In this document: positions 31,567-41,302 of the stretch, in pieces
How positions within the stretch are numbered: the stretch's first letter is position 1
How the letters are laid out: the number at the start of each line of letters is the position of its first letter
Source: Gloeobacterales cyanobacterium ES-bin-313
GTDB lineage: Bacteria > Cyanobacteriota > Cyanobacteriia > Gloeobacterales > Gloeobacteraceae
NCBI GenBank assembly: GCA_014379585.1
Contig: JACMLN010000042.1
Location: 1-55,067 of the forward strand
Reading direction: 5' to 3'
DNA: 55,067 bases
Notes under the pieces: model-generated
Seen by the model: only the letters and a program-made list of their open reading frames with translations
Told to the model about the DNA's origin: nothing
The model's database searches: none
Program-made: the position numbers and the translations under genes

Positions 31567-32370
31567 ATGCTATCTCGCGTTGTCAGTGCTACGGTCGGCA
31601 TTGGGCTTGCACTCCTCGCAATCTATTTGGGAGGGTGGTGGTTCGTGGCGGCTCTCGCCATCTTGATCTTGATCGGTCAGCGGGAATTTTTTGCCCTCGT
31701 CCGGGCGAAAGGCTACCACCCTTCGGAGTGGCTCTGCCTCGGTTTTAGTGCCGCACTTTTGGTCGTTCAGCAAGCCCAGCCAGAATGGACGATGCCTCTT
31801 TTGATCGTCGGTGGTACTTTTCTGTGTATGGCTCTGCTCTTTAGATCGGAACCTGGCACGATTGGGGATATGGGGGCGAATGTCTTAGGTCTGTTCTACG
31901 CCGCCTTTTTGCCCAGTTTTCTGATTCGTCTGCGGGGACTGGATCAGGGCATGTTGTTGTTGTTGTTGACCTTCGCCTGCATCTGGGCTTCAGATATTGG
32001 TGCTTTTTTTGTCGGCAAAGCGTTCGGTAAAACCAAACTCTCCCCTCGGATCAGCCCGAAGAAAACGGTCGAAGGAGCCATCTTTGGAACGGGTGGTAGC
32101 ATCGCTGTTGGCCTTGCTGGTGCTTACTGGATGCATTGGCATCTGTGGCCGGTGACTGGTGGTATTTTTGGATTGTTGATCGGTGTTTTCGGTTTGCTTG
32201 GGGATCTGACCGAATCGCTTTTGAAGCGCGATGCTGGGGTGAAAGATTCTGGCAATGTCATGCCCGGACACGGAGGCATCCTAGATCGCGCCGATAGCTA
32301 CATCTTCACAGCGCCAATTGCATTTTACTATGCAAATATTTTTGTCTTGGAACGTTTTTTCTTGCGCTGA
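31567..32370 (+). CDS. cdsA: phosphatidate cytidylyltransferase (CDP-diglyceride synthase)
   Basis: A 267-residue integral membrane enzyme with seven or eight helices. The signature near the C-terminus reads DAGVKDSGNVMPGHGGILDR then ADSYIF, and the upstream FGKTKLSPRISPKKTVEGA is also conserved. It makes CDP-diacylglycerol for phosphatidylglycerol synthesis, which photosystems need. Its last 43 bp overlap the 3' end of the convergent RDD gene. Confidence 0.95.
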   Translation: MLSRVVSATVGIGLALLAIYLGGWWFVAALAILILIGQREFFALVRAKGYHPSEWLCLGFSAALLVVQQAQPEWTMPLLIVGGTFLCMALLFRSEPGTIGDMGANVLGLFYAAFLPSFLIRLRGLDQGMLLLLLTFACIWASDIGAFFVGKAFGKTKLSPRISPKKTVEGAIFGTGGSIAVGLAGAYWMHWHLWPVTGGIFGLLIGVFGLLGDLTESLLKRDAGVKDSGNVMPGHGGILDRADSYIFTAPIAFYYANIFVLERFFLR

Positions 32371-32807
32371 GGTGCCGTGCAGACGACGACACTGTCGGTA
32401 ATCAGGTCGTGGAGGGTCTGTTTTTTTGCCGTGAAAGCAGCAGCGACAAAACCGAGTCCGAAAGGCAACAAAGAAAGCACTTTGCACAGCGTGCGCTTGC
32501 CCGACTGTGTAAAAGTCAGCCGCCCACCATCGATATCCGAAACACAGATCCCCAGCATGCGCTTGCCGACGCTGGCTTGCCACGGAGAACTTTCAAGGAC
32601 AGTCCAGTAAAGCCAAGCGATCAAGAGACTGATGACAATTCCAACTGCGACAATTTTGTAGTAGCCAAGGTGTCCTCTCAGGACGTAACCAGCAAAATAA
32701 GAAATGTAGAGTGTTGGCAGATAGATCACCACTTCATCAATCAAAAGGGCAAGCATCCGCCGCCAAAACCCGGCATATTCAGGATTGAAGGTGGTTTGCG
32801 CAGTCAT
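32328..32807 (-). CDS. RDD family membrane protein
   Basis: A 159-residue protein with three hydrophobic helices. The first contains GFWRRMLALLIDEVVIY, in which the Arg and Asp of the RDD name are seen, and the second region contains SPWQASVGKRMLGICVSDID. The basic tail (QRKKKRSKTK) is cytoplasmic by charge. RDD proteins are often small transporters or accessory membrane subunits; no specific role can be assigned. The 3' end overlaps cdsA. Confidence 0.88.
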   Translation of the reverse strand: MTAQTTFNPEYAGFWRRMLALLIDEVVIYLPTLYISYFAGYVLRGHLGYYKIVAVGIVISLLIAWLYWTVLESSPWQASVGKRMLGICVSDIDGGRLTFTQSGKRTLCKVLSLLPFGLGFVAAAFTAKKQTLHDLITDSVVVCTAPQRKKKRSKTKIFA

Positions 32808-32921
32808 TTATCACCGAATCACTTGAGCTGTTGCGCTTATTATGCCGAGAATTCGTGCTGAAGACCACAGATTTAAGATTGTCATTCAGGGTATTTCCAA
32901 AACACCGATGATGAGGACTCC

Positions 32922-34496
32922 TTGATCAAGCCCTACTTTTACCCAGCTTTTCTGGCCGCTTCTTTAGTTCTGTGTACCCCCGCCCCAGCCCAAGTTCTCG
33001 ATCTGCCCAATGCCACCATCGAAGAACTGCGTTCAGCTTTAGCGCTTGGAAAAATCAATTCCCGATTGTTAATCAAGCAGTACCAAGAACGGATCGCCAA
33101 GTACAGCGACGCTGGCCCGAAGATCAATGCCATCGCCGAACTCAACCCCGATGCTCTGAGTATTGCGGAGGAACGAGATACCCAAAGACAAGCTGGTAGT
33201 CTTCTCGGGCCACTCCACGGCATCCCCATTTTAATTAAGGACAACATCGATACGGGGGACAAGATGCAGACGACGGCAGGATCTTTGGCTCTCGTCGGCA
33301 ACTATGCCCGTGAAGATGCTTTTGTCGTCAAACAACTGCGAGCTGCGGGTGCCATTATTTTGGGCAAAACCAACTTGAGTGAGTTCGCCAACTATATTTC
33401 GAGCCGCCTTCCCAACGGCTATAGTTCGCGGGGCGGCCAAGTTCTCAATCCCTACGGGCTCAACTTTGATCCAAGCGGATCCAGTAGCGGTTCCGGCGCT
33501 GCGGCCACGGCCAGTTTTGCCGCCGCCGCCGTCGGTTCAGAAACCAGTGGATCCATTCTTAGTCCCTCCAATGATCAATCTTTGGTTGGCATCAAACCTA
33601 CTCTCGGCCTGATTAGCCGTACAGGCATTATCCCGATTGCCCACAGCCAAGACACCGCTGGCCCCATGGCGCGCACCGTTTCTGATGCAGCCATTCTGCT
33701 TGGGGCGATGACCGGAGTAGATCCCGCCGATCCCGCTACTGCCGCCAGTGCTGGCAAGGCTTTGACAGATTACACCCTTTTTCTGAAAACCGACGGCCTT
33801 AAAGGGATGCGTCTGGGTATTCCGCGCCGAGGCTTTTTTGATAGCAAAAAAGAGAAAGCCGATTATTTGGTGGTCGAGCGGGCTATCCGTGTCCTGAAAG
33901 CCCAGGGTGCGATGATTGTCGATCCCGCCGAAATTCCGGATGCCAAGCAGGTCAACCGCTTGGACTACACTGTTCTCGACTACGAATTCAAGTCAGATCT
34001 CAACGCCTACTTAGCTGCCCATCCCCAGGCACCCGTCCACAGTTTGGCGGAAATCATTGCCTTCAACAAAGCTCATGCCAAGACGGCTCTACGCTACGGC
34101 CAGGATATTTTGATCGGTTCTGAGCGCATCGTCCACGATGCCAAAGCTGAAAATCGCTACCGCCGCCAACGGGCATTAGACCTTCGCCTGAGCCGCACCG
34201 AAGGACTTGATGCTGTCATGAACCGCTACCAACTCGACGCAGTGATCTTTGCGATGAGCAACGGCGCGGATATTGGTGCGCGGGCGGGCTATCCGACGAT
34301 CATCGTCCCAGCTGGCTACCGCGAAGACGGCCACCCAGTCGGCATTTCTTTCTTGGGTCGCGCCTGGAGTGAAGGCAAACTGATCCAGATCGCCTACGCC
34401 TTCGAGCAAGCTTCAAAATTCCGCCGTCCCCCTGCACTTTCTGCTGCCAAGTACGGCTGTCGCTACGGTCAACCCAAACCCTGCAAGAAACCCTGA
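32922..34496 (+). CDS. exported amidase (amidase signature family)
   Basis: A TTG start after GATGAGGA gives 524 residues with a signal peptide ([18 protein letters not shown]). The amidase-signature triad is readable: Lys106 in [13 protein letters not shown], the cis-Ser in the Gly/Ser loop ([13 protein letters not shown]), and the nucleophile Ser in [12 protein letters not shown]. The nucleophile loop normally reads GTDTGGSIR, so the Ser and Leu changes are mild departures. Substrates of exported relatives are unknown amides or peptides. Confidence 0.9.
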   Translation: MIKPYFYPAFLAASLVLCTPAPAQVLDLPNATIEELRSALALGKINSRLLIKQYQERIAKYSDAGPKINAIAELNPDALSIAEERDTQRQAGSLLGPLHGIPILIKDNIDTGDKMQTTAGSLALVGNYAREDAFVVKQLRAAGAIILGKTNLSEFANYISSRLPNGYSSRGGQVLNPYGLNFDPSGSSSGSGAAATASFAAAAVGSETSGSILSPSNDQSLVGIKPTLGLISRTGIIPIAHSQDTAGPMARTVSDAAILLGAMTGVDPADPATAASAGKALTDYTLFLKTDGLKGMRLGIPRRGFFDSKKEKADYLVVERAIRVLKAQGAMIVDPAEIPDAKQVNRLDYTVLDYEFKSDLNAYLAAHPQAPVHSLAEIIAFNKAHAKTALRYGQDILIGSERIVHDAKAENRYRRQRALDLRLSRTEGLDAVMNRYQLDAVIFAMSNGADIGARAGYPTIIVPAGYREDGHPVGISFLGRAWSEGKLIQIAYAFEQASKFRRPPALSAAKYGCRYGQPKPCKKP

Positions 34497-34579
34497 GGGA
34501 AATAGTGTGCGGCGGCGCAAGAAATATTTATTGGTGGTAAATTCCTGCAATATAGGTATTGGCGCGACTTTGGCGATGG

Positions 34580-35353
34580 ATGAAGACGGATCCACTCTTT
34601 TACCGACTGTTTCAGCAGTTTCCAGATACCCTGTTCGCCTTGACGGGGCAGCCGACTACTTTGGCGGCAAATTATTCTTTCGACTCGGTAGCAGTAAAAG
34701 AAACTGCTTTCACCATGGATGGCATCTTCGTTCCCCAAATTCCTGAGTTGCCGCTCTACTTCATTGAGGCGCAATTTCAGAAAGATCCTGATTTGTGCTC
34801 GCGCATGTTCACCGAAATTATTTTGTATTTCCGTCATCATCCCCCGCGTCGACATTGGCGGGCAGTGATCATCGTTCCAACCAGAAGACATGCCCCCAAT
34901 CTTGAGGCAGCCTACGAGGTTTTTGCACCAATCTTAAGCATCATTAGTCTTAAAGAACTCTCGGAATCGGAGAATATTGGGGTGGAATTAGCCCGACTAA
35001 TCACCACTACCAAACGTAAAGCACCCGCTCAAGCCCGAGCGCTACTCCAACGCACTCAGCAGGAGATAGACAGACAAGTTCAAAACCGAGCAGAGGATTT
35101 AATCGGTACAATCATGGTGTACAAGTTTCCAGAGTTGAGTCATCAGGAGTTAGAGGCCATGTTGGAACTAGGAAGTATCAAAAAGACCCGCGTCTACCAG
35201 GAAGCCCTTGAAGAAGGTGAGGCTATCGGCGAACTCCGAGGTAAGTTAGAGGCAGTTCCTGCTCTGCATCTTCGGAACTTTAGTGTTCAAGAGATTGCCG
35301 AAATTTTGGGTTTAACAGTGGAGCAAGTACAGTCTGCATTGCCAAATTCTTGA
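34580..35353 (+). CDS. DUF2887 / Rpn-like PD-(D/E)XK protein
   Basis: The start MKTDPLFYRLFQQFPDTLF at 34580 gives 257 residues; the upstream start adds seven. The conserved N-terminus, then MDGIFVP...LYFIEAQFQKDP (the D...ExQ active-site-like pattern of PD-(D/E)XK nucleases), and a C-terminal helix-turn-helix-like region (FSVQEIAEILGLTVEQVQSAL) define the DUF2887 group common in multicopy in cyanobacteria. Relatives are thought to be recombination-promoting nucleases. A role as a mobile gene is inferred. Confidence 0.88.
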   Translation: MKTDPLFYRLFQQFPDTLFALTGQPTTLAANYSFDSVAVKETAFTMDGIFVPQIPELPLYFIEAQFQKDPDLCSRMFTEIILYFRHHPPRRHWRAVIIVPTRRHAPNLEAAYEVFAPILSIISLKELSESENIGVELARLITTTKRKAPAQARALLQRTQQEIDRQVQNRAEDLIGTIMVYKFPELSHQELEAMLELGSIKKTRVYQEALEEGEAIGELRGKLEAVPALHLRNFSVQEIAEILGLTVEQVQSALPNS

Positions 35354-35403
35354 ATTGTGCGCCCATATTCCCAAAGTTGAGTTGTCAGAAGATATTCGCA
35401 ACT

Positions 35404-35814
35404 TCAAAGGGCTAAACGTGCTTCTAGAGCCATGATTTCGCTATGCCATGCTTCTGCATATTGTGTTTCTTCCCAGAGTTCTTTAAGTTCTGAGTCTATA
35501 CGGATTCTTCCAAGTGCTTTGAGAGCCAACTGGACAAGTTCAGTCTGGATCGATTTTGGAATGTCATGTTTTTTCACCCAATCAGTGATTTCTTCAGGCA
35601 GATCTTCTGCAGGAGAACCTTTTAAGGCTGAGACTACCTCTGCCGCTGCAATTGGTAAGGCAGCATCCTGGAATGCCAAGTCATCACTAAAAGCACAATT
35701 CGCAATCGTTTCAAGAGTGGATTGCAAAAGCGAAGCATCTCCTAGGGTTTCTATTTTGCCTATCCAATCGAGAGCATCATCGTTATCGAAACTTTTTACT
35801 CCCCAAGCACCCAT
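35404..35814 (-). CDS. DUF4259 family protein
   Basis: The family begins MGAWGVKSFDNDDALDW, which here starts at the ATG at 35814, preceded by GGAGAG; 28 further in-frame codons upstream are not conserved-looking. The protein is 136 residues, acidic and helical, with ALPIAAAEVVSALKG and LPEEITDWVKKH. DUF4259 proteins occur singly or beside toxin/immunity-type genes; biochemical function is unknown. The ATP-grasp gene ends 80 bp upstream on the same strand. Confidence 0.85.
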   Translation of the reverse strand: MGAWGVKSFDNDDALDWIGKIETLGDASLLQSTLETIANCAFSDDLAFQDAALPIAAAEVVSALKGSPAEDLPEEITDWVKKHDIPKSIQTELVQLALKALGRIRIDSELKELWEETQYAEAWHSEIMALEARLAL

Positions 35815-35894
35815 AACATCTCTCCACTTTCTGACTGGCCAGCCCTCTAAACTCTTAGGAGGCAAACCTAGCTTTTTGCCGATAAAGCCACACA

Positions 35895-36749
35895 TCACAG
35901 TAGCTCTGCAAGTTTTCGCTCTTCATCAATCAGATTTTGCCACAAGCTAAAGGGAGAAACAGCAGCATACCCACTCTCTTGTGCGTCATTGCATTCAATC
36001 ACAATCCATTCCCCGGTGATTGTTTGGGCAATGTCAATGACGACAAACGGGAGATTAAGGCACGACGCGGCTTCTTGAGCGACTGCTAATGCGGCTTTTT
36101 CTTCTTCTTTCGTCCAGTTGTAAGTGGTTGACCAGTATTGCCCTGCTCCTACACAATGCCCTCGCCACCAAAACGACCGAAACTCAAAGGATGCTGGAAT
36201 TTTTTCAGTTGCTATTGATGGAACTGGCCGCAGTTGGACAAACTCTCGACAGACAAGATCTTGCCATTGCAAGATTGGATCTTCTTGGTAAATCTTGACG
36301 GCTCGATAATAATCCTCAGCAGAACGGATAATTGAAAGTGCAGCTTTGTGACGGCTAGTTTGACGACTGCCTTTGAGAAAAAATGGAAATCCAAAGGTCT
36401 TTTCGAGGAATACAACATCGGGTGGCTCTGAAAACCAAAGACTTTTCGGTGTTAGTCCGTCAAGTAGCGGGTACCAGCGCGGCAACTCGCTAGCTAGAAG
36501 ATGCTGTTCTGGTGAATGAACCAAGGAAATACCAGTTTCTTCTAGCTTCTGGTACAAAAAACCGTAATCCGTGACTACCCCAAATCGCCCAACTGCTGTA
36601 ATTTGCTTAGGGCGATTCCATGGACGACGACAAGCAAAGAATTGAGCAAGGGAAAAGTCATAACTTGGTAAGTTGACTTCCCCAACTAAGACCCAAACCG
36701 AATCTTCTAGAAAGACGAGATCAAGATTTTCTAGAGCGGCATTGGGCAC
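35895..36749 (-). CDS. ATP-grasp (R2K/DUF4343-like) protein
   Basis: A GTG-started 284-residue protein. The N-terminal domain has LVFLEDSVWVLVGEVN. The ATP-grasp core contains VFLEKTFGFPFFLKGSRQTS (ATP-binding Lys) and the Mg-binding end WIVIECNDAQESGY. The spacing resembles the R2K clade of ATP-grasp enzymes (DUF4343), which ligate amino acids to peptides or proteins and are often found in conflict or tagging systems. The partner substrate is not visible; the following gene encodes a DUF4259 protein. Confidence 0.78.
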   Translation of the reverse strand: MPNAALENLDLVFLEDSVWVLVGEVNLPSYDFSLAQFFACRRPWNRPKQITAVGRFGVVTDYGFLYQKLEETGISLVHSPEQHLLASELPRWYPLLDGLTPKSLWFSEPPDVVFLEKTFGFPFFLKGSRQTSRHKAALSIIRSAEDYYRAVKIYQEDPILQWQDLVCREFVQLRPVPSIATEKIPASFEFRSFWWRGHCVGAGQYWSTTYNWTKEEEKAALAVAQEAASCLNLPFVVIDIAQTITGEWIVIECNDAQESGYAAVSPFSLWQNLIDEERKLAELL

Positions 36750-36807
36750 GAATATTTACCAAGTAGATGTTCAAATCCATGCAGAAAATCAGGCTCCCAG
36801 CACTCCG

Positions 36808-37284
36808 TTAAAGTGACAAGCCCAAACGTAGTCCCAAAAAAGCATGAACAAAGAGCAGAACAATGGCTGCACTCCCCACATAGGCGTGTACTGTTCTCAG
36901 GCGTGCTTGGCCACCAAATTTTGTGGCGGCGATCAAACCGTTGGCGGCCAGTAAGCCGATTGCCAGGGTGCCTGTCCAGAAGTGTTCGCTGGCAAAGATG
37001 GGTTTATTTTGCATGACCAGTGAAAGAACTCCCCCTGCGTAGCCCATGGTGATGAAGGCGAGGAGCCAAGGAGCAATCAGTTTATGAAAGCTGCGCGCAC
37101 CCTTAGCGGTCTTCGGATCTTTGGAGAGTCTTCCGCGCCAACCGATCCAGGCGGTGAAGATCCCCATGGTGAAAATAACGATCCCCATCATGGTGGGATG
37201 ACCCCACTGGATCACAGGCTGAGGAAAGCCCAAACCCGTAAAAAAGTTTGCCAGTGGTTGAAGCAGAGCACGTACCGAGTCCAT
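36808..37284 (-). CDS. DUF4079 family membrane protein (cytochrome b561-like)
   Basis: A 158-residue cyanobacterial membrane protein with four helices. Conserved His residues lie in VIQWGHPTMMGIVIF, ARSFHKLIAPWLLAF, LRTVHAYVGSAAIV and LFVHAFLGLRLGL, a pattern compatible with two haem b groups as in cytochrome b561. Haem binding is inferred from these histidines. It faces the HRI1-like gene divergently. Confidence 0.82.
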   Translation of the reverse strand: MDSVRALLQPLANFFTGLGFPQPVIQWGHPTMMGIVIFTMGIFTAWIGWRGRLSKDPKTAKGARSFHKLIAPWLLAFITMGYAGGVLSLVMQNKPIFASEHFWTGTLAIGLLAANGLIAATKFGGQARLRTVHAYVGSAAIVLLFVHAFLGLRLGLSL

Positions 37285-37398
37285 GAAAGCCCTTTGCGTC
37301 AGGTCGCTGAAAACAGAACCATCTTATAGTAAATTTTTGTAAAGGTCTGTGTCTTAGGCAGAAAGCCAGAAGTATTTGTAGAGAGCCTTGAGGAAAAC

Positions 37399-38076
37399 AT
37401 GTACACCGGACTATGGAAGCGCGAGTCGATTGCATTCAACGGGGGCGAACCCCAGGAAACGGCAACGGTTTTTTGGTTGCAGGGGGAAAAATACTTTGCA
37501 GATCTGAGGATTCCCCTAGATCAGCCTCAGATTCCGACTGGTCAGAACCTGGAAGACCTTGAGCTGAAAGATCTTTTGATCCATGCAAACTTTTCTAGCT
37601 TTGGCGGAAACATTGATGCCACAGAGAACTGGGTCCGTTGGAATCATTGGATCAACTTTTTGCCTCGGCCTGGGCAGGTGGATCAAGGGGATGTCTTTTG
37701 GCAAGAGGGCAACTTGATCGAGGATGGTCAGTTCGAAGGTCCACAAGGCTTCGTGCGTTACCGGGAAGTTTGGGTTCCTCAGGCGCTTAGTGCAACAGAT
37801 CTGCCAAATATCGAGTTGTTTGAACCGGGTCAGCGCCTTTTGGTGGTTGTGGGCGAGCACTTCATTCAGCTTCAAGACGGACGCGGTTACGACCCAAGTT
37901 TCTCGGTGCCTGAGCTAGAAACCCTCAATGAAGTGCAATTGCGCCATCTCCTGCGCTTTCGATCAGACTACGGCCATCGCAATCCAAACACAGGCGCTTT
38001 GGAAATCCGCCTCTCTAGCGATCCGACGCGGGTTGGCCAGTTTCTGGGACTCACCGAACATCCTGCCAGTCTCTAA
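37399..38076 (+). CDS. HRI1-like lipocalin-fold protein
   Basis: A 225-residue soluble beta-rich protein. The opening MYTGLWKRESIAFNGGEP, then ATVFWLQGEKYFADLRIPLD and NWVRWNHWINFLP, recall HRI1-type proteins, which consist of two lipocalin-like barrels and are annotated in yeast and some bacteria. No enzyme motif is seen. The gene stands alone. The assignment is by motif memory and moderate. Confidence 0.5.
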   Translation: MYTGLWKRESIAFNGGEPQETATVFWLQGEKYFADLRIPLDQPQIPTGQNLEDLELKDLLIHANFSSFGGNIDATENWVRWNHWINFLPRPGQVDQGDVFWQEGNLIEDGQFEGPQGFVRYREVWVPQALSATDLPNIELFEPGQRLLVVVGEHFIQLQDGRGYDPSFSVPELETLNEVQLRHLLRFRSDYGHRNPNTGALEIRLSSDPTRVGQFLGLTEHPASL

Positions 38077-38197
38077 TCACTGAGCGCAGTTACCCACTTA
38101 TTACTTTGGCTGTGTAGTTTGTGTGTCTAGTAACAAAGGGCACTAAACGGCTTGGCGGTCAATGTAAACATGGCCGTACTACGCAGTTGCAGCATTG

Positions 38198-39217
38198 ATG
38201 GGTTTAGCAAATAATTTTCGGTTTTCCCGTCGCCATATTGTTGGTGCCCTTACCCTCGGTAGTCTAGGGTTGGTTGCCTGTGGTAAATCTTCAACGGAAG
38301 CATCATCAAAAGCCATCAGAGTTGGACTCGTAGATTGGGTGGGTTACTCGCCGCTTTACGTAGCGCTTGCTAAAGGCATTTTTAAAGAACTCGGCATCGA
38401 TCTCGATGCGAAGACCTTCCAGGGCAACAACGAGGAAAAAATTGCTTTTGTCGGGGGACGGCTCGATGGTGCAGCGGATGTCCTCTCCAGCGGTGTGGAA
38501 CTGGCCAACTCCAATAAAGATTTTCGCATTGTCATGGTGATAGACCGCTCAGTTGGCGCTGATGGCATTCTGGCCAGCAACAAAATTGCCGATCTAAAAG
38601 GGTTCCAAGGCCAAAAAGTCGCCCTTGAAGAGGGCACAGTGAGCCACTACTTCTTTTTACAAGTCCTTGCAGGAGTGGGACTGACAGGTAAAGACATCAC
38701 CATCATTAACGCCTCGCCTGGGGATGCTGCCGCCGCCTATCAGAGTCGAAATGTCGATATTGCTGTGACCTACGCGCCCTTCCTAGGAAAGGCAAATGCG
38801 ATTCGTAAAGATGGTCGGATTATCTACGATTCGTCCAAAAACCCTTATGCCATTGCTGATATCTACGAATTTGATGCCCGCTTTATCGAAGAACATCCAG
38901 ACACACTTCAAGCCTTTGTGACGGGATTCTTTAAGGGCTTGGACTATATCAAGGCTCACCCCGAAGAAAGCGCAGAGATCGTCGCGAAAGAGTTGAAGAT
39001 TACAGTCGCCGAAGTCACCGAATTTCTCAAAGGAGTGCAACTCGCCGATATTCCTACCAACCTCGATATGCTCACTAATCCTGCCAGCCAGGGCTACGTC
39101 CCTAAGACCATGGCGACCCTTGCCCAGTTTCTCCTTGATCAGGGGCAAATTAAAGCTATTCCTGACCTCGCCAAACTGATCGAGCCGAAGTTTGTCCTCG
39201 CTGCCCAAAAAGCCTAA
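38198..39217 (+). CDS. NitT/TauT-type ABC transporter substrate-binding lipoprotein
   Basis: From the ATG at 38198 the protein has 339 residues. The N-terminus combines a twin-arginine motif (FSRRHIVGALTLGSLG) with a lipobox (LVAC, Cys28), so a Tat-exported lipoprotein is predicted. The body is NMT1/SsuA-like (VGLVDWVGYSPLYVALAKGI, GRLDGAADVLSS). The first gene of a three-gene importer; the ligand, such as a sulfonate, nitrate-like anion or pyrimidine, cannot be decided. Confidence 0.92.
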   Translation: MGLANNFRFSRRHIVGALTLGSLGLVACGKSSTEASSKAIRVGLVDWVGYSPLYVALAKGIFKELGIDLDAKTFQGNNEEKIAFVGGRLDGAADVLSSGVELANSNKDFRIVMVIDRSVGADGILASNKIADLKGFQGQKVALEEGTVSHYFFLQVLAGVGLTGKDITIINASPGDAAAAYQSRNVDIAVTYAPFLGKANAIRKDGRIIYDSSKNPYAIADIYEFDARFIEEHPDTLQAFVTGFFKGLDYIKAHPEESAEIVAKELKITVAEVTEFLKGVQLADIPTNLDMLTNPASQGYVPKTMATLAQFLLDQGQIKAIPDLAKLIEPKFVLAAQKA

Positions 39218-39233
39218 TCGGAAATCCCCACTT

Positions 39234-40022
39234 ATGGAACCGCGTCCCGCCCTCGAAGTCAACCAACTTAGCAAAACCTTTGCCACGAAGAATGGGCCGC
39301 TGTTGGTGCTCGATGCCATCGATATGCACGTCAACGAAAATGAATTTGTCTGTATTGTGGGCAGTTCCGGGTGCGGCAAATCAACTTTGCTCAACATCGT
39401 CGCTGGTCTCGATACTGCTTCTCAAGGTGAAGTACTTCTACGGGGACGAAAAATCCAAGGCCCAGGTGCAGACCGTGGCATGGTTTTCCAGAATTACACC
39501 CTCTACCCCTGGCTCTCGGTGGCGGGCAACGTCGAGTTCGGCCTGAAAGTTTCAAAGGTGCCCAAAGCGGAACGCCAAGAGCGGGTGCAACATTATCTCG
39601 ACATTGTCGGATTAACGCGATTTGCCAACGTTTTTCCGAAGCAGCTCTCCGGTGGGATGAAACAGCGGGCAGCGATTGCGCGGGCGATGGCCAACGAGCC
39701 AGAGATTTTGCTTCTCGATGAACCGTTCGGTGCCCTCGACTGCCAGACCAAAGAAGTCCTCCAAGAATTTCTTCTTGATGTTGCCCAAAAGACCCACAAG
39801 ACCTTTTTGATGATCACCCACGATGTCGAAGAGGCGATCTTCTTGTCCGAACGGATCTATGTCTTTTCGGCGCGTCCCGGTCGGATCTGTCGGGAAATCC
39901 CGATTCCCCTCGGCTCGAACCGCGACCGCACCAGCCGCCGCACCAGTCGTTTTTTAGAACTGAGACAAGATTTAACGGATCTTATGCACGGCGAAGCACT
40001 GCTCACCCAGGAAGCGTTATGA
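39234..40022 (+). CDS. ABC transporter ATP-binding protein (NitT/TauT type)
   Basis: Starting at ATG 39234 (MEPRPALEVNQLSKTFA) it has 262 residues. Walker A is GSSGCGKST, the signature is LSGGMKQRAAIARA, Walker B is ILLLDEPFGALD and the switch His lies in LMITHDVEEA. The motif set matches SsuB/TauB/NrtD-like ATPases. It starts 16 bp after the lipoprotein gene and overlaps the permease start by ATGA. Confidence 0.96.
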   Translation: MEPRPALEVNQLSKTFATKNGPLLVLDAIDMHVNENEFVCIVGSSGCGKSTLLNIVAGLDTASQGEVLLRGRKIQGPGADRGMVFQNYTLYPWLSVAGNVEFGLKVSKVPKAERQERVQHYLDIVGLTRFANVFPKQLSGGMKQRAAIARAMANEPEILLLDEPFGALDCQTKEVLQEFLLDVAQKTHKTFLMITHDVEEAIFLSERIYVFSARPGRICREIPIPLGSNRDRTSRRTSRFLELRQDLTDLMHGEALLTQEAL

Positions 40023-40864
40023 AAACTCTCGAACCCAAACAGACCGCGACCAATCCAGACCGCCTCCAGAAGCCAAGCCCGCGCATCTGGAAAATTCGTG
40101 GAGAGATTCCCCAATCGGTCTATTCGTCGATGGTGGTGACCTCGATCCTGTTGCCACTGGCGGCCTGGTTTGCCCTGAGCTACAGCGGCCTCGTCGATCC
40201 ATTATTTATTCCAAAGCCCGATGCGGTGGCGATGGCGGCAGTGCGCATGTTCCAGAGTGGTGACCTCCCCAAGGATGCCTGGGCGAGCCTTTCGCGAGTT
40301 GGAATCGGCTTTTGCTTGTCGGCTTTGATCGGTGTGCCTCTCGGACTGTTGATCGGCACTTTTAAAGTTGTGGAAGGGCTTTTCGAACCGATTCTCGGCC
40401 TGTTTCGCTACATGCCCGCTGCTGCATTTATTCCGCTGATTATTCTTTGGATTGGCCTCGATGAACCCGCCAAAATTGCGATTATTTTTCTGGGTAGTTT
40501 TTTCTATAACACCCTGATGGTTTCGGACGCAGTCAAGTTTGTCTCTGCCGACTTAATTAAAGTAGGCTACACCCTCGGAGCAAGTCGTCGCGATATTTTC
40601 TTTAAAGTGCTTTTCCCGGCTACTTTGCCAAATATTATTGACACATTGCGGGTCAACATTGCAGGTGCTTGGAACTTTGTGGTCGTCGCTGAACTCGTTG
40701 CGGCAAGTTCTGGGCTTGGCTACCGGATCTTGACTGCCCAACGCTTTTTGCGCACCGATGAAATCTTCGTAGGCATCCTGGTGATCGGGATTATTGGACT
40801 TGCCATCGACTTTGGTTTCAAGTTGCTCTTCCGCTTGGTTGTTCCTTGGGCGGTAGACAAGTAA
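40019..40864 (+). CDS. ABC transporter permease (NitT/TauT type)
   Basis: A 281-residue protein with six predicted membrane helices and the cytoplasmic EAA-loop-like segment GYTLGASRRDIFFKVLFPAT. Its PAAAFIPLIILWIGLDEPAK is typical of SsuC/TauC-type permeases. It is the last gene of the importer operon; copy B of repeat R1 begins 84 bp downstream. Confidence 0.95.
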   Translation: MKTLEPKQTATNPDRLQKPSPRIWKIRGEIPQSVYSSMVVTSILLPLAAWFALSYSGLVDPLFIPKPDAVAMAAVRMFQSGDLPKDAWASLSRVGIGFCLSALIGVPLGLLIGTFKVVEGLFEPILGLFRYMPAAAFIPLIILWIGLDEPAKIAIIFLGSFFYNTLMVSDAVKFVSADLIKVGYTLGASRRDIFFKVLFPATLPNIIDTLRVNIAGAWNFVVVAELVAASSGLGYRILTAQRFLRTDEIFVGILVIGIIGLAIDFGFKLLFRLVVPWAVDK

Positions 40865-40948
40865 CCCCGCAAAGCGTCTTTTAGTGCGTATTGCCCCTTC
40901 GATCATATGGATACTGAGCAATCTGCACGTTATTTTTACTTGGGTAAG

Positions 40949-41235
40949 TGAGATAAATATAGCGAACGGCACCAAAGGGATGGGGCAAGCCCCTCCCTCT
41001 GGACTCCCTCCCCGTGGGGGACGGACGCGCCCGTCCCCCACACCCCCTCGGCGAACTTTAGTGGCTTGATACTTGGTGTTGCTGGGTTGCGCAGATTTCG
41101 TCTCACGTTGCGTTCGGGTGCGCGACCACCGGAGTCTGTGGACTGGTGGCACGGTAGGTATGACGCTGCGCGTCCCAGGCTCATGGCGAAAACCGGGTCA
41201 TGAGGTGGTGCGTCCCAGGCTCATGGCGAAAACCG
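40949..41235 (-). repeat. Dispersed repeat R1, copy B (reverse orientation)
   Basis: A ~287-bp copy lying in reverse orientation. Read on the reverse strand it starts CGGTTTTCGCCATGAGCCTG, contains a partial ~40-bp internal tandem duplication shared with copy C, the palindrome region (here GGGGGACGGGCGCGTCCGTCCCCC) and ends GCTATATTTATCTCAC. It forms an inverted pair with copy C 297 bp away. Confidence 0.9.
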
Positions 41236-41272
41236 TGTTTACCTTCCCTACTAGTAAACCCAACAAGTCGCC

Positions 41273-41278
41273 TATAAT
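41273..41278 (+). promoter_or_regulatory. -10 box of the S4 gene
   Basis: A perfect TATAAT stands 25 bp before the ATG at 41303 and just outside repeat copy B; AAAGGAA at 41289-41295 is the ribosome site. No good -35 hexamer is seen at the normal spacing. It indicates that the small gene carries its own promoter between the repeats. Confidence 0.55.
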
Positions 41279-41302
41279 CGCTGAGAAGAAAGGAACATTT
41301 TA

